Assembly: GCA_020638555.1 (NCBI GenBank)
Contig: JACKII010000004.1
Coordinates: forward strand, 372,001-436,000
Direction of reading: 5' to 3'
DNA: 64,000 nt
Origin: Alphaproteobacteria bacterium
Lineage (GTDB): Bacteria; Pseudomonadota; Alphaproteobacteria; Bin95
The position numbers and the translations under genes are program-made. Positions 52,545 to 61,576 of the stretch are shown here, in pieces. The notes under the pieces are model-generated. The model worked only from the letters and a program-made list of their open reading frames with translations, was not told where the DNA came from and did not search any database. Numbering within the stretch: the stretch's first letter is position 1; each line of letters opens with the position of its first letter.

Positions 52545-53618
52545 ATGATCAAGAAATCGCTGATCGCGGCGGCAACGGTCCTCGGACTGGCGCTGACCGC
52601 CAACGCCGCCAGCGCCGCCGACTATGGCAAGCGCGAATTCAAGGTGGTTGGCACCTGGGGCAACCTTTCCCACTGGAAAGAAAGGGAAAGCCGGTTCTGG
52701 AACAAGGACCTGCCGGAAGCCTCCGGCGGTGCATTGACCGCCAACGCCAAACCCTACACCGAACTGGGTCTTTCCGGCTTCGAGGTCATGCGCCTCCTGA
52801 AGCTGGGCGTCTATGACGCCGTGCACGGCCTCGCCGCCTATACCAGCCAGGACAGCCCGGCCATGGAAGGCATGGATCTGGCCGGCATCGTCCAGGACAT
52901 CGACACCTACCGCAAGGTCAGCGACGCCTATCGCAACGTCCTCACGCGTGAGTTGAACGACAAGTACAACGCCAAGCTGATGATGATCTATGCTTGGCCG
53001 TCGCAGCAGCTCTGGTGCAATCTGGGCGACAAGTCGATCACCAACGTGTCGCTGAAGGATCTGAAGGGCAAGAAGATCCGCACCTATTCCACCACCCTCG
53101 GCGATTTCATCGAGGGCCTGGGCGCAAGCGCCGTGACCATCGCCTTTGCCGAGGTGGTGCCGGCCCTGCAAAAGGGCGTTGCCGACTGCGGCATCACCGG
53201 CACGCTGCCGGCCTATAACGCCAAATGGTATCAGGTCGTCACCCACAATATCCGCGTGCGCGTCGGCTTCACCAACTCCTATCTGGCCATGAACAACAAG
53301 ACCTGGGCGAGCCTGAAACCGGACGCACAGGCGCTGTTCGATAAGATGATGCCGACCTTCGAGGACGAGATGTGGAAGGCGACCGCGATCGCCAACCAGG
53401 AAGGCATGGACTGCAACGCCGCCGGCCCCTGCCCGCTTGGCGATCCGGGCGGCATGGTGCCGATCGAGCCCAGCGACGCCGACAAGGCGGAACTGCGCGA
53501 CATCGTCCAGAACGTCGTCGTGAAGCGCTGGGCCAAGCGTTGCGGCACCCAGACGTGCATCGACGAATGGAACGATACCGTCGGCAAGATCGTCGGCATC
53601 AAGGCTTCGCTCGACTGA
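52545..53618 (+). CDS. dctP: TRAP transporter substrate-binding protein (DctP type)
   Basis: Periplasmic solute-binding protein, 357 aa. The signal peptide is MIKKSLIAAATVLGLALTANAASAA. TRAP motifs are FEVMRLLKLGVYDAVHG, the ligand-carboxylate Arg region DLKGKKIRTYSTTLGDFIEGLGA and TIAFAEVVPALQKGVADCGITG. The C-terminal third is unusual in having two Cys pairs (MDCNAAGPCPL; RCGTQTCIDEW) that could form disulfides. A TTGTCA-like -35 near 52496, a small dyad TGTA-N8-TACA and AGGGAG ahead of the ATG mark the operon promoter. A stem-loop follows before dctQ. The substrate is not predictable from sequence alone. Confidence 0.9.
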   Translation: MIKKSLIAAATVLGLALTANAASAADYGKREFKVVGTWGNLSHWKERESRFWNKDLPEASGGALTANAKPYTELGLSGFEVMRLLKLGVYDAVHGLAAYTSQDSPAMEGMDLAGIVQDIDTYRKVSDAYRNVLTRELNDKYNAKLMMIYAWPSQQLWCNLGDKSITNVSLKDLKGKKIRTYSTTLGDFIEGLGASAVTIAFAEVVPALQKGVADCGITGTLPAYNAKWYQVVTHNIRVRVGFTNSYLAMNNKTWASLKPDAQALFDKMMPTFEDEMWKATAIANQEGMDCNAAGPCPLGDPGGMVPIEPSDADKAELRDIVQNVVVKRWAKRCGTQTCIDEWNDTVGKIVGIKASLD

Positions 53619-53647
53619 GCCTCGCCCCGGCCGGCCAGGCCACCGAT

Positions 53648-53701
53648 TCGGCCGGGCATGGAGACGGCAACGTCCTCCGGCCCGGCCGATTTGTTCATTT
53701 T
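53648..53701 (+). terminator. Stem-loop between binding protein and permease genes
   Basis: TCGGCCGGGC (53648-53657) and GCCCGGCCGA (53680-53689) form a perfect 10-bp stem, with an inner GGAGAC / GTC-CTCC pairing, followed by TTGTTCATTTT. It looks like a partial terminator or RNA-stabilising hairpin that would raise the binding-protein to permease ratio. Confidence 0.7.
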
Positions 53702-53734
53702 CGATACCTGTCTCGGATCGTGAAAGGCAGCCCC

Positions 53735-54343
53735 ATGTTGCAGCGCCTCCACGGCGCCTTGGAGCAGATCTCCCGTATCGCCGTCTGGTGCGGCGGCGGC
53801 GCCTTGCTGGCAGCCGCGGTAATGGTGACGGTCGATGTGCTCCTGCGCAAATTCTTCTCCATCACCATGAGCGGATCGGACGAGATTTCCGGTTACGTCT
53901 TTGCCGCGGGCACCACCTGGGCCTATTCCTATTGCCTGCTGCACCGCTCCAATGTCCGCATCGACGCGGTCTACAACTTCCTGCCGCGCCCGGTGAAGGC
54001 GGTGCTGGACATTGTCGGCGTCGCCCTGCTGCTCGGCTACATGCTGTTGCTGACCGAGAAGGCGGTGCAGATGTTCGTCACCTCGTGGGAGAACAATTCG
54101 GTCTCGATCAGCACACTGGCGGTGCCGCTCTGGATCCCGCAACTGTTCTGGGTGGCCGGGCTGTTCCTGTTCGTCGCCACCCTGGTGGTGGTGACGCTGC
54201 ATGCCCTGGTCGGCCTGCTGACCGGCGATCTGGACCAGGTCCAGCGCGTGGCCGGCGTAAGGTCCATGGAAGAGGAAATCGAAGAAGAAACACACGGCAT
54301 GGGCGGGCCGCACACCCCCGCAACCCACGCGGAGGGGGTGTAG
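53735..54343 (+). CDS. dctQ: TRAP transporter small permease (DctQ type)
   Basis: Small membrane subunit with four hydrophobic segments, 202 aa: VWCGGGALLAAAVMVTVDVL, SGYVFAAGTTWAYSYCLLH, AVLDIVGVALLLGYMLLL and LFWVAGLFLFVATLVVVTL. The conserved RKFF and GSDEISGYVF motifs are present. The C-terminal tail is acidic and His/Thr-rich (MEEEIEEETHG). Weak GAAAGG precedes the ATG at 53735. dctM starts three bases after the stop. Confidence 0.9.
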   Translation: MLQRLHGALEQISRIAVWCGGGALLAAAVMVTVDVLLRKFFSITMSGSDEISGYVFAAGTTWAYSYCLLHRSNVRIDAVYNFLPRPVKAVLDIVGVALLLGYMLLLTEKAVQMFVTSWENNSVSISTLAVPLWIPQLFWVAGLFLFVATLVVVTLHALVGLLTGDLDQVQRVAGVRSMEEEIEEETHGMGGPHTPATHAEGV

Positions 54344-54346
54344 GTT

Positions 54347-55630
54347 ATGGCGCTGTGGGCAATTGTCATCATGATGGTCCTGGTCATCGGCGCCGTGCCG
54401 GTGGCCGCGGTGCTGGGCGTGCTCAGCCTCTCGCTCGACTATCTCTACATGGACGGGCGGCTGTCGCTCGCCATCGGCGAATTCACCTGGGACAAGAGCA
54501 AGGAATTCATCCTGGTCGCCGTCCCGATGTTCATCCTGCTGGGCGAGATCATGCTGCGGGCCGGCATCGCGCAGAAGATGTACGCCGCCGTGGTGCAGTG
54601 GCTGTCCTGGCTGCCGGGCGGCCTGATGCACGCCAATATCGGCTCGTGCACGATTTTCGCGGCCTCCAGCGGCTCGTCGGTTGCAACCGCGGCGACGGTC
54701 GGCACCGTCGCCTATCCGGAGATCGAGAAGCGCGGCTATAACGAGCGCCTGTTCCTGGGCTCGCTCGCCGCCGGCGGAACGCTCGGCATTCTCGTGCCGC
54801 CGTCGATCAACCTGATCATTTACGGCCTGATCACCGACACCTCGGTGCCGGAACTCTATCTGGCGGGCATCATTCCCGGCGTGTTGCTGGCGCTGCTGTT
54901 CATGGGCGTGATCATCTTCGCCTGCCTGGCGCGACGCGACTGGAACGGCGACCGTATCGAGACCTCGTGGAGCCAGCGCCTGCGCACCCTGCCGGACCTG
55001 GTGCCGCCGATCCTGCTGTTCGCGGTGGTCGTCGGCTCGATCTATGCCGGCATCGCCACCCCGACCGAGGCGGCCTCGGTTGGCGTGGTCTTCGCCTGCG
55101 TGCTGGCGGCGTGGACCCGCACCCTGAACCTGACCATGCTGAAGGAGGCGTTCGAGGGCACGATGCGCACCACCGCGATGATCATGCTGATCATCCTGGC
55201 CGCCGTGTTCCTGAACTTCATCCTGGGCTTTATCGGCGTGACCCAGGTCATCATCCAGGCCATTGCCGACCTGGGGCTGACGCCGCTGGAGACGATGCTG
55301 ATCATCATCGCCTTCTATCTGGTGCTGGGCATGTTCATGGAAACCCTGTCGATGATGCTGACGACGGTGCCCATCGTCTTTCCGATCGTCGCCCATCTGG
55401 GCTACGACCCGGTCTGGTTCGGCATTCTCATCACCGTGCTGATGGAAACCGCGCTGATCACGCCGCCGATCGGCGTGAACCTCTATGTGGTCCACGGCAT
55501 TCGCAGCAGCGGCAAGTTCAACGACGTCGCCATCGGCGCCGCCCCGTTCGTGGCGGCCATGCTGGGCATGATCGTGCTGCTGCTGGTCTTCCCGGAACTG
55601 GCGGTCTGGCTGCCGGGCCAGTTCTACTGA
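54347..55630 (+). CDS. dctM: TRAP transporter large permease (DctM type)
   Basis: Main permease using ion gradients to import the solute handed over by the binding protein. The 427-aa protein has about twelve membrane spans and the family motifs VAVPMFILLGEIMLRAGIA, SSGSSVATAATVGTVAYPE, GTLGILVPPSINLIIYGL, TPTEAASVGVVFA and ALITPPIGVNLYVVHGI. It completes a dctPQM unit with no regulator attached, and a perfect hairpin lies after the stop. Confidence 0.93.
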   Translation: MALWAIVIMMVLVIGAVPVAAVLGVLSLSLDYLYMDGRLSLAIGEFTWDKSKEFILVAVPMFILLGEIMLRAGIAQKMYAAVVQWLSWLPGGLMHANIGSCTIFAASSGSSVATAATVGTVAYPEIEKRGYNERLFLGSLAAGGTLGILVPPSINLIIYGLITDTSVPELYLAGIIPGVLLALLFMGVIIFACLARRDWNGDRIETSWSQRLRTLPDLVPPILLFAVVVGSIYAGIATPTEAASVGVVFACVLAAWTRTLNLTMLKEAFEGTMRTTAMIMLIILAAVFLNFILGFIGVTQVIIQAIADLGLTPLETMLIIIAFYLVLGMFMETLSMMLTTVPIVFPIVAHLGYDPVWFGILITVLMETALITPPIGVNLYVVHGIRSSGKFNDVAIGAAPFVAAMLGMIVLLLVFPELAVWLPGQFY

Positions 55631-55646
55631 CGCCCCGATACCCGCG

Positions 55647-55676
55647 CCGGCGGATCACCCGAGCGTGATCCGCCGG
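55647..55676. terminator. Hairpin between convergent dctM and the fused oxidoreductase gene
   Basis: CCGGCGGATCAC (55647-55658) and GTGATCCGCCGG (55665-55676) form a perfect 12-bp stem with a 6-base loop. It overlaps the last codons and stop of the minus-strand gene. It has no T-run on either side. Confidence 0.6.
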
Positions 55677-57772
55677 CCGGTCTTCAACGCCTGCAACAGG
55701 GCCAGCAGGGCCCGCAGCGTGTTGGTTTGGCTATCCAGCGGGATCGGCGGGGCGTCGCCCTCGATCATGGCGCCGGCGATGGCGGCCAGCATGGCCCGAT
55801 GGCCCCGGTCCTGCACGCAGCGCCGGCGCTGGCTGTCTTCTCCCTCCACCACCAGCAATTCCCGGCTGTTATCCAGCCGCAGCATCAGCCCGTCCGTGAA
55901 CACGTCCACGGTTTCGCGACTGAAGGCCGTGTCGCCGAAGCGGGTGAAGGCCAGGGTCGCCAGACTGCCGTCGGCGAAGTGCAACTGAACGGCAATATCG
56001 TCGAACCGCGCGCTGCCCGCCGGCGAGGCTGCCTCGACCGCGGTGATCGGCGCCCCGGCCAGATGCCGGGCCAGATCGACGAAATGGCCGAGGTCGGCCG
56101 GCAGCACCGCGCGAAACTCCGGTTCATCGGCCTCCCCGGTCTCGTCGCCCGCGTCCGCCTCCTGCGATGAGGCCGCATCGGCCATGGTCCGGCCGGTGTT
56201 GGCACGAATGATGACATGGCGCCGCCCGCCCCGACCGTCGAGCAGGGACAAGGCGTCGTGCACGATGGGGGCAAAGCGCCGGTGCAGGCCGACCTGCAAC
56301 ACGCCGGCGCTTTCCATCTGCGCCCGCAACACCCGCTCCAACGCCCGATGCCCGGCGGCGAACGGCTCCTCGGTCAACACCACCTTGCCGGCCAGCAGGG
56401 CGGCGCAGATCAGGTCGATGTCGTGGGCATACCGGTCGAGCAGCAAGACCAGGCTCACGCCCTTGGTCCGCAGCACCGCCGCCGGCTCCGTCACCACCCG
56501 TTCGAAGCCGAACCGGCGGCGCAGGTCCTCATGGCCCCTGCCGGCGTCGGCCAGGACGGTGTGCAGGGTCGCCTCGCTCAGCGCACGCAGGCGCGGCAAG
56601 ACCGTCGCCCGCGCCTTCCGCCCCGTTCCGATCACGCCGATGGCGCAGGCACCGGGCGCCAGCCGGCCGCCGCTGCGATGCAGGGTCGTCACGGACGAGG
56701 GCGTCGCCGCGTCGAACGCCGCATCGCGGAACTCTACCGCCAGCCAGCGCGGCCGGTCCGCCGCCTCCGCCAGCGACGGCACCTGGCTCAGCACCGTGTG
56801 CGCCATGGCCAGCGGCGCAAGGCGCACCCGACCTTCGTCCAACAGGGACAGCGCCAGGAGCAAATCCTCCGCCAGCGAGTCGTCGCCGGACAGCGCCTCC
56901 GCCACCGCCATGGTCAGGCGCTTTGCCATGAACGCCGCGAACGGCACGGTCTCCGGACAGGCCCCCACCGCCACCAGCCGCGCGTCCGGAGCGGCGGCGG
57001 CGATCGCCTGTTCCACCGCTTTCGCATCGTCCGGTTCCGCAGCCAGCAAGACGCCGCTGCACACCGCGGGCGGCTCGCCGCTCCGTTCGGGCGCCGGCCG
57101 ACCGATCTCCGCGTCGCCGTCTCCCTCCCCGGCCGGCTGCCACACCGTCGCCGCGCCCAGGTCCAGCGCCGACGCCAGCAGCGATGCATCGGAATCGACC
57201 GCCAGCACCCGGGCACCGGCCAGCAGCAGGCATTGCAGCGCCAGCAGCCCCATCCCGGCCAGGCCAACCACGGCCGCCGATGCGCCAAAAGTCGGTTGCA
57301 ACATGCGCACCGCCCGCACCGCCTGAACCAGCAGCGGCGCCACGGCCGCGTGCGAATCGGAGAGGCTGTCGGGCACTTTGGCCGCCTCCGCCGCATCCAG
57401 AGAGGCCCATTCCAGATCGCCGGCAAAGTGGGCCACCGCGCCCACCACCCGATCGCCCGGCGCGAACCGTTCGGTCCAGTTCGCCCCGACCCGCACCACC
57501 TCCCCAACCGCGCCGAGCCGGAGCGGCGACAGTCCCGGCGCATCGACGCCCAGCGCCCGTTCCCAATGCCGGCGCACGCCGATGCTTTCGACCCGGCCGT
57601 TTTCCGCCTCCGACCCGCCCGCATCCGGGGCGACCGGCGGCACAGTCGCCGCGTCGATCAAGGCCGCGTGCAGACGGACCAGCAAGCGGTCGGGCGCCGG
57701 TTCTCCGCTTCCCGGCCTGCCGACCGACACCATTGCCGGAGCCAGGGGGGGATCGAGCCTGCCGTTCTCCAT
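55655..57772 (-). CDS. Bi-domain oxidoreductase: MDR-type plus Gfo/Idh/MocA
   Basis: Fused dehydrogenase of 705 aa, the kind found in bacterial polysaccharide gene clusters. The N-terminal MDR-like part (1-355) has GAVGEVVRVGANWTERFAPGDRVVG and a Rossmann site AAVVGLAGMGLLALQCLLL; no zinc ligands are obvious. The C-terminal part (370-705) is Gfo/Idh/MocA-like, with AIGVIGTGRKARATVLPRL. The usual catalytic EKP motif reads EEP at residues 468-470, so the general-acid Lys is missing. An acidic insert (EADAGDETGEADEPE) lies near residue 540. The start is ATG 57772 after GAGGG. It is divergent from the glycosyltransferase gene. The substrate is unknown. Confidence 0.8.
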   Translation of the reverse strand: MENGRLDPPLAPAMVSVGRPGSGEPAPDRLLVRLHAALIDAATVPPVAPDAGGSEAENGRVESIGVRRHWERALGVDAPGLSPLRLGAVGEVVRVGANWTERFAPGDRVVGAVAHFAGDLEWASLDAAEAAKVPDSLSDSHAAVAPLLVQAVRAVRMLQPTFGASAAVVGLAGMGLLALQCLLLAGARVLAVDSDASLLASALDLGAATVWQPAGEGDGDAEIGRPAPERSGEPPAVCSGVLLAAEPDDAKAVEQAIAAAAPDARLVAVGACPETVPFAAFMAKRLTMAVAEALSGDDSLAEDLLLALSLLDEGRVRLAPLAMAHTVLSQVPSLAEAADRPRWLAVEFRDAAFDAATPSSVTTLHRSGGRLAPGACAIGVIGTGRKARATVLPRLRALSEATLHTVLADAGRGHEDLRRRFGFERVVTEPAAVLRTKGVSLVLLLDRYAHDIDLICAALLAGKVVLTEEPFAAGHRALERVLRAQMESAGVLQVGLHRRFAPIVHDALSLLDGRGGRRHVIIRANTGRTMADAASSQEADAGDETGEADEPEFRAVLPADLGHFVDLARHLAGAPITAVEAASPAGSARFDDIAVQLHFADGSLATLAFTRFGDTAFSRETVDVFTDGLMLRLDNSRELLVVEGEDSQRRRCVQDRGHRAMLAAIAGAMIEGDAPPIPLDSQTNTLRALLALLQALKTGRRITLG

Positions 57773-57847
57773 GCTTGCCCTCAAAATCAAGACTAAACCT
57801 GTGCGCGTTCTGGCGTTACGCTACTCAACTACACAGACACGTTTAGG

Positions 57848-59161
57848 ATGCGGTTGCAGCAAGAACGGCAAAAATTGCAGCAAATGTCGAAACGACCGAT
57901 TCACCATGGCCTGCCGCCTTCGTTCGCGGCGGTTCCGTCAGCGGTACGACCGTTGCGCATTGCGGTGGTGACCAGCCGACCGCCGCTGCCGATGCTGCGC
58001 GCGGACCAGATGGCCGTGGCCCACTGGCTCGCCTTCCTCGCGGCCCGTGGCCACCAAGTCGAGCTGTTCGCCCTGCACGACGCCCCGGTGGAGCCCGAGG
58101 CCCAGCGCTGGCTGGCCGACCACTGCGCCGCCGTCCACTGGTTCCGCCGGCCGCGCTGGCGTGCGCTTCTGGGCGCGCTCGCCGCCCTGCCCGGCAATCT
58201 GCCGCTCCAGGTCGGCCTGTTCCACGACCGCGCCCAGGCGGCTGCGGTCCAGGCCGCGGCGGAGCGGTTCGACCTGATCTATGTCTATTACATCCGCAGC
58301 GCCGAGGCGGTGCGCGGCCTGCGCGCGCCGCCGCGGGTGCTGGCGATGCAACTGTCCCAGACCCTGAACATTTCCCGCATGCTGGGCACGTTCCGCAGCC
58401 GGCGCGAACGCTGGCTCTATCGGCTGGAACTGCCGCGGGTCCGGGCCTACGAGGCGCGGGTCTGGCAACGCTTCACCCAGACCGTATTGATCGGCCCCGC
58501 CGACCGGGCGGCGGTCGAACAGGCCTGCATCGCCGCCGGGCAACCCGCCATCGACAACGCCGTGCTGATCCCCCACGGCGTCGACCTCTCCAAGCCCGCG
58601 CCGAACCCGGCCCTGCAGGAGCCGGACACGGCGCTGTTCCTGGGGGTGCTCGCCACCAACACCAATGTGGAGGCGGTGCTGTGGTTCGCGCGTGAGGTCT
58701 GGCCGTTGGTGCGGCGCGAACGGCCCGCGGCCCGCTTCCGCGTGCTGGGCCGCCGCCCACGCGCGGCCATCGAGGCGCTGGACGGCACGGACGGCATCGA
58801 CATTGTCGGCGAGGTCGACGACCCCTCCCCCTGGCTGGCGCGCGCCGCCCTGGCCGTCAACCCGGTGCGCGCCGGAGCGGGGATGCAGAACAAGCTGCTG
58901 GACTATGCCGCCGCCGGCAAGGCCATCGTCGCCACCTCCATCGCCAACGAGGGCATCGGCCTGCCGCCCGGCGAAGCCGCGCTGATCGCCGACACGCCGG
59001 AGGAATTCGCCGCCGCCGTGGTGCGCCTGATGGCCGACGGCGACGAGCGCCGGCGCCTGGGCGCGGCTGCCCGCGCCTTTGTCGAGGCCGGCTGGACCTG
59101 GGAGGCTTGGTTCCTGCGCCTGGAGGCCAGCCTTTACGAAGCCGCCGGGATCGCGCCATGA
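57848..59161 (+). CDS. Glycosyltransferase family 4 (GT-B fold)
   Basis: Predicted sugar transferase for an exported glycan, 437 aa. The N-terminal domain has RIAVVTSRPPLPMLRADQMA and YVYYIRSAEAVRGL. The C-terminal nucleotide-sugar domain has VLIPHGVDLSKPAPN, FLGVLATNTNVEAVLWFARE, VRAGAGMQNKLLDYAAAGKA and a Glu in SIANEGIGLPPGE. The general layout resembles the PEP-CTERM/EpsH-associated sugar transferases (TIGR03087 style), but this is a guess from memory. The first 13 residues are Gln-rich; ATG at 57884 is an alternative start. It overlaps the next gene by four bases. Confidence 0.84.
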   Translation: MRLQQERQKLQQMSKRPIHHGLPPSFAAVPSAVRPLRIAVVTSRPPLPMLRADQMAVAHWLAFLAARGHQVELFALHDAPVEPEAQRWLADHCAAVHWFRRPRWRALLGALAALPGNLPLQVGLFHDRAQAAAVQAAAERFDLIYVYYIRSAEAVRGLRAPPRVLAMQLSQTLNISRMLGTFRSRRERWLYRLELPRVRAYEARVWQRFTQTVLIGPADRAAVEQACIAAGQPAIDNAVLIPHGVDLSKPAPNPALQEPDTALFLGVLATNTNVEAVLWFAREVWPLVRRERPAARFRVLGRRPRAAIEALDGTDGIDIVGEVDDPSPWLARAALAVNPVRAGAGMQNKLLDYAAAGKAIVATSIANEGIGLPPGEAALIADTPEEFAAAVVRLMADGDERRRLGAAARAFVEAGWTWEAWFLRLEASLYEAAGIAP

Positions 59162-60444
59162 GCCGCGCCGGCCGCGGGATGGATACGGCGTTGACGGCCC
59201 TGTTCCTGCTGGGCTTCTACCTGCATGCCGATCTGGTGTTGAGCGACGGCGTCAAAGTGCCGGCGGTCGGTGCGCTGGCGGGCGGCGGGGGATTGCTGGC
59301 GCTGCATCTGGGCCGCCTGCGCCATGGCGACCTGCTGTTCGCCGGCGCGTGGATCATCCTTGCCGCCGCCTCGCTGTTGCTGAACCCGGCGCTGTGGGCG
59401 CCCGGCCTGTGGGCGACGTTCGGCTCGGAATTCGCCACCAGCTTTCTCGTGTTCCTCGCCAGCCTCGCCATGGCCCTGGGCGTGCTCGCCGGCCTGCGCC
59501 GGCGCTCCGCCGCCGGTCTGGCGCGGCTGGCGCTCGCGGCACTGCTGGCGATCCTGGCCGGCGCCGCGGCCGAGCGCTGGCTGGGCCTGGGCGCCGTGTC
59601 GGACGCGGTGCGCACCGCGCTCTACCCGGAGGCCATCACCTATGCAGCCGACACGCGCGACCGGCTGCTCTATGGCGGCGTGCGGCCGAAACTGTTCGCC
59701 AGCGAGCCCAGCCACGTCGCCAAATTCTATGTTTTGATGTTGCTGGTCTGGTACGCCACCGCCCGCAGCTCTTGGCGCGGCGCCGGCCTCTATGCCCTGC
59801 TGGCCGGCGGCGTCCTGGTGGTGCAAAGCCCGACCGTGCTGGTCGCCCTGCCCGCCGCCTGGATCGCCGACCTCTGCCGCAGCCGCGGCGCGCTGACCTG
59901 GGTGCTGGCGGCGACGGCGGCTCTGGTGCTGGCGCCACTGGCCGTGGTGGCGGGTGAGGCGCTGTTCGCGGGGCGGCTCGACCACATCCTCACCGGCCAG
60001 GACACCAGCTATCTGATCCGCATCGTCCTGCCGTTCGAGGTGCTGGGTCGGGTCTGGAGCGACTACCCGCTGTTCGGCCTGGGCTTCGGCGCCAAGGAAA
60101 GCGGCCTGCCCTATGCCATCGCCGCCGCGCAGCATCTGGGCCTGGACACCGGCACGCTGATTGCCACCACCTCGCCGCTGGGCAACAACGGCCTCGCCAT
60201 CGGCCTGATCCAGCTGGGAGTCGTCGGCAGTCTGGCCTTCGCGGCGAGCCTTATGGCGTTCTGGCGCTATGCCTGCGGCGGTCACTGGCCGTTCGCCGCC
60301 GCCGGCATGCTGGGCTATTTGCTGCTGATCGGCGGCATCAACGACCCGCGCTTCTGGGGCGGCCTCGCCCTGCTCACCGCCGCCGGGGCGGTGGCGGAGC
60401 GGGCAGCGACCGCCAGGCTCACCCCACCGCCGCGTCGGTCATGA
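59158..60444 (+). CDS. O-antigen polymerase/ligase-like membrane protein
   Basis: Polytopic membrane protein with about ten hydrophobic segments, 428 aa. The large non-membrane loop between late segments, with DTSYLIRIVLPFEVLGRVWSDYPLFGLGFGAKE, matches the Wzy/WaaL pattern, in which glycan chains are polymerised or transferred. GVRPKLFASEPSHVAKFYVL earlier in the protein also fits. The ATG overlaps the glycosyltransferase stop (ATGA), so both are translated together. The 3' end overlaps the convergent enolase-superfamily gene by 26 bases. Wzy or WaaL cannot be separated from sequence. Confidence 0.75.
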   Translation: MSRAGRGMDTALTALFLLGFYLHADLVLSDGVKVPAVGALAGGGGLLALHLGRLRHGDLLFAGAWIILAAASLLLNPALWAPGLWATFGSEFATSFLVFLASLAMALGVLAGLRRRSAAGLARLALAALLAILAGAAAERWLGLGAVSDAVRTALYPEAITYAADTRDRLLYGGVRPKLFASEPSHVAKFYVLMLLVWYATARSSWRGAGLYALLAGGVLVVQSPTVLVALPAAWIADLCRSRGALTWVLAATAALVLAPLAVVAGEALFAGRLDHILTGQDTSYLIRIVLPFEVLGRVWSDYPLFGLGFGAKESGLPYAIAAAQHLGLDTGTLIATTSPLGNNGLAIGLIQLGVVGSLAFAASLMAFWRYACGGHWPFAAAGMLGYLLLIGGINDPRFWGGLALLTAAGAVAERAATARLTPPPRRS

Positions 60445-61519
60445 TTTCCGGCTTGATCTTCAGGCCGTGCCCCGGCGTCTCCGGCGCGGTGACCATGCCG
60501 TTCACCGCCTGGGGCGCATCGACGAACATGCCGTCCATCAGGCCCATATCCTCCAGAATCTCCGCGTTCGGGATCGAGGCGCAGAGATGGATCATCAGTT
60601 CCGGATAGAGGTGCGGCGCGATCTTCAGGCCCCAGGTGTCGGCGATCACCGCGATCTTGCGCAACTCCGTCAGGCCGCCGCGCACCACGTCCGGTTGCAG
60701 GATCGGGCAGCACGGGTCCTCGAAAAACGGTTGCAGGTCATAACGGGTGAAATGGCTCTCGCCACCGACGACGCGGGTGTGGGTCAGCGCGCGGGCGATG
60801 CGGCGATAGCCGGCGAAGTCCATCGGGATCACCGGCTCTTCCAGCCAGTAAATGCCGTGCTCCTCCAGCTTGTGGCCCATGACGATGGCCTTGTCGGCCG
60901 TCCAGGCCATGTTGACGTCGACCATGATGTCAATCTCGTCGCCGACCGTGTCCCGCATCAGCGCGACATTGGCGACGTCCTCGGCGTCGGTCCAGATATG
61001 GCCGACCTGCATCTTGATCGCCTTGAAGCCCTGGGAGACGAAGCGTGCGCCCTTCTCGGCCATGCCCTCGCCGCCCATGCCGCGCCAGCAGCCGGAGCCA
61101 TAGGCCGGCACCTGGCTGCGCACATGGCCCCAAAGCCGGTGCAACGGCAGGCCGGCCGCCTGGCCGACAATGTCCCACAGCGCCACGTCGATGGCGCTGA
61201 TGGCGTAGAGATTGACCCCCATGCGGCCGTCGGCGATCGAGCCCATATACATCTCGCGCCAAAGCCCCTCCACCTCGGTCGCGTCGCGGCCGATGATGTG
61301 GGGCAGGTACTGCTCTTCCAGGCACGCCTTCACGGTGCGGAAGCCGTCGCGCAGGAACAACTGGTAGCCGACGCCCACATGGCCGGCCTTGGTCTCGATC
61401 TCCACAACCAGCACTTCGCGGTCGCGGGTGAAATTGGCGGAGAGCTTCGGCTGCTCGACGAAGGGCAGGCGCAGCAGCGTGACCTTGGCGCTGGCGATGG
61501 TGGTGTCGGGGCGAGACAT
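60419..61519 (-). CDS. Enolase superfamily (mandelate racemase subgroup) enzyme
   Basis: Predicted racemase or dehydratase of an acid sugar or related acid, 366 aa. Metal ligands are Asp 201 (MVDVNMAW), Glu 227 (WLEEPV) and Glu 254 (GGESHF), and the catalytic dyad is Asp 277 (LQPDVVRGG) and His 303 (IAPHLYP). The first base motif, usually KxK, reads K169-M-Q171, so the second Lys is Gln, which changes the likely chemistry. The N-terminal capping domain is complete (LSANFTRDREVLVVEIET). Start 61519 is weakly supported. An Lrp regulator lies 57 bases upstream on the same strand. Confidence 0.85.
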   Translation of the reverse strand: MSRPDTTIASAKVTLLRLPFVEQPKLSANFTRDREVLVVEIETKAGHVGVGYQLFLRDGFRTVKACLEEQYLPHIIGRDATEVEGLWREMYMGSIADGRMGVNLYAISAIDVALWDIVGQAAGLPLHRLWGHVRSQVPAYGSGCWRGMGGEGMAEKGARFVSQGFKAIKMQVGHIWTDAEDVANVALMRDTVGDEIDIMVDVNMAWTADKAIVMGHKLEEHGIYWLEEPVIPMDFAGYRRIARALTHTRVVGGESHFTRYDLQPFFEDPCCPILQPDVVRGGLTELRKIAVIADTWGLKIAPHLYPELMIHLCASIPNAEILEDMGLMDGMFVDAPQAVNGMVTAPETPGHGLKIKPEIMTDAAVG

Positions 61520-61576
61520 GGGCGCGTTCCCTGTTGGCGGTTCGGTTGAACGCAACTCTAGGACAAAGCCGCCGCC

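Noticed and set aside
53279..55495. Open frame of about 738 codons on the minus strand
   Set aside because: His/Gln/Asp-rich mirror of the TRAP genes; no start context or motifs.
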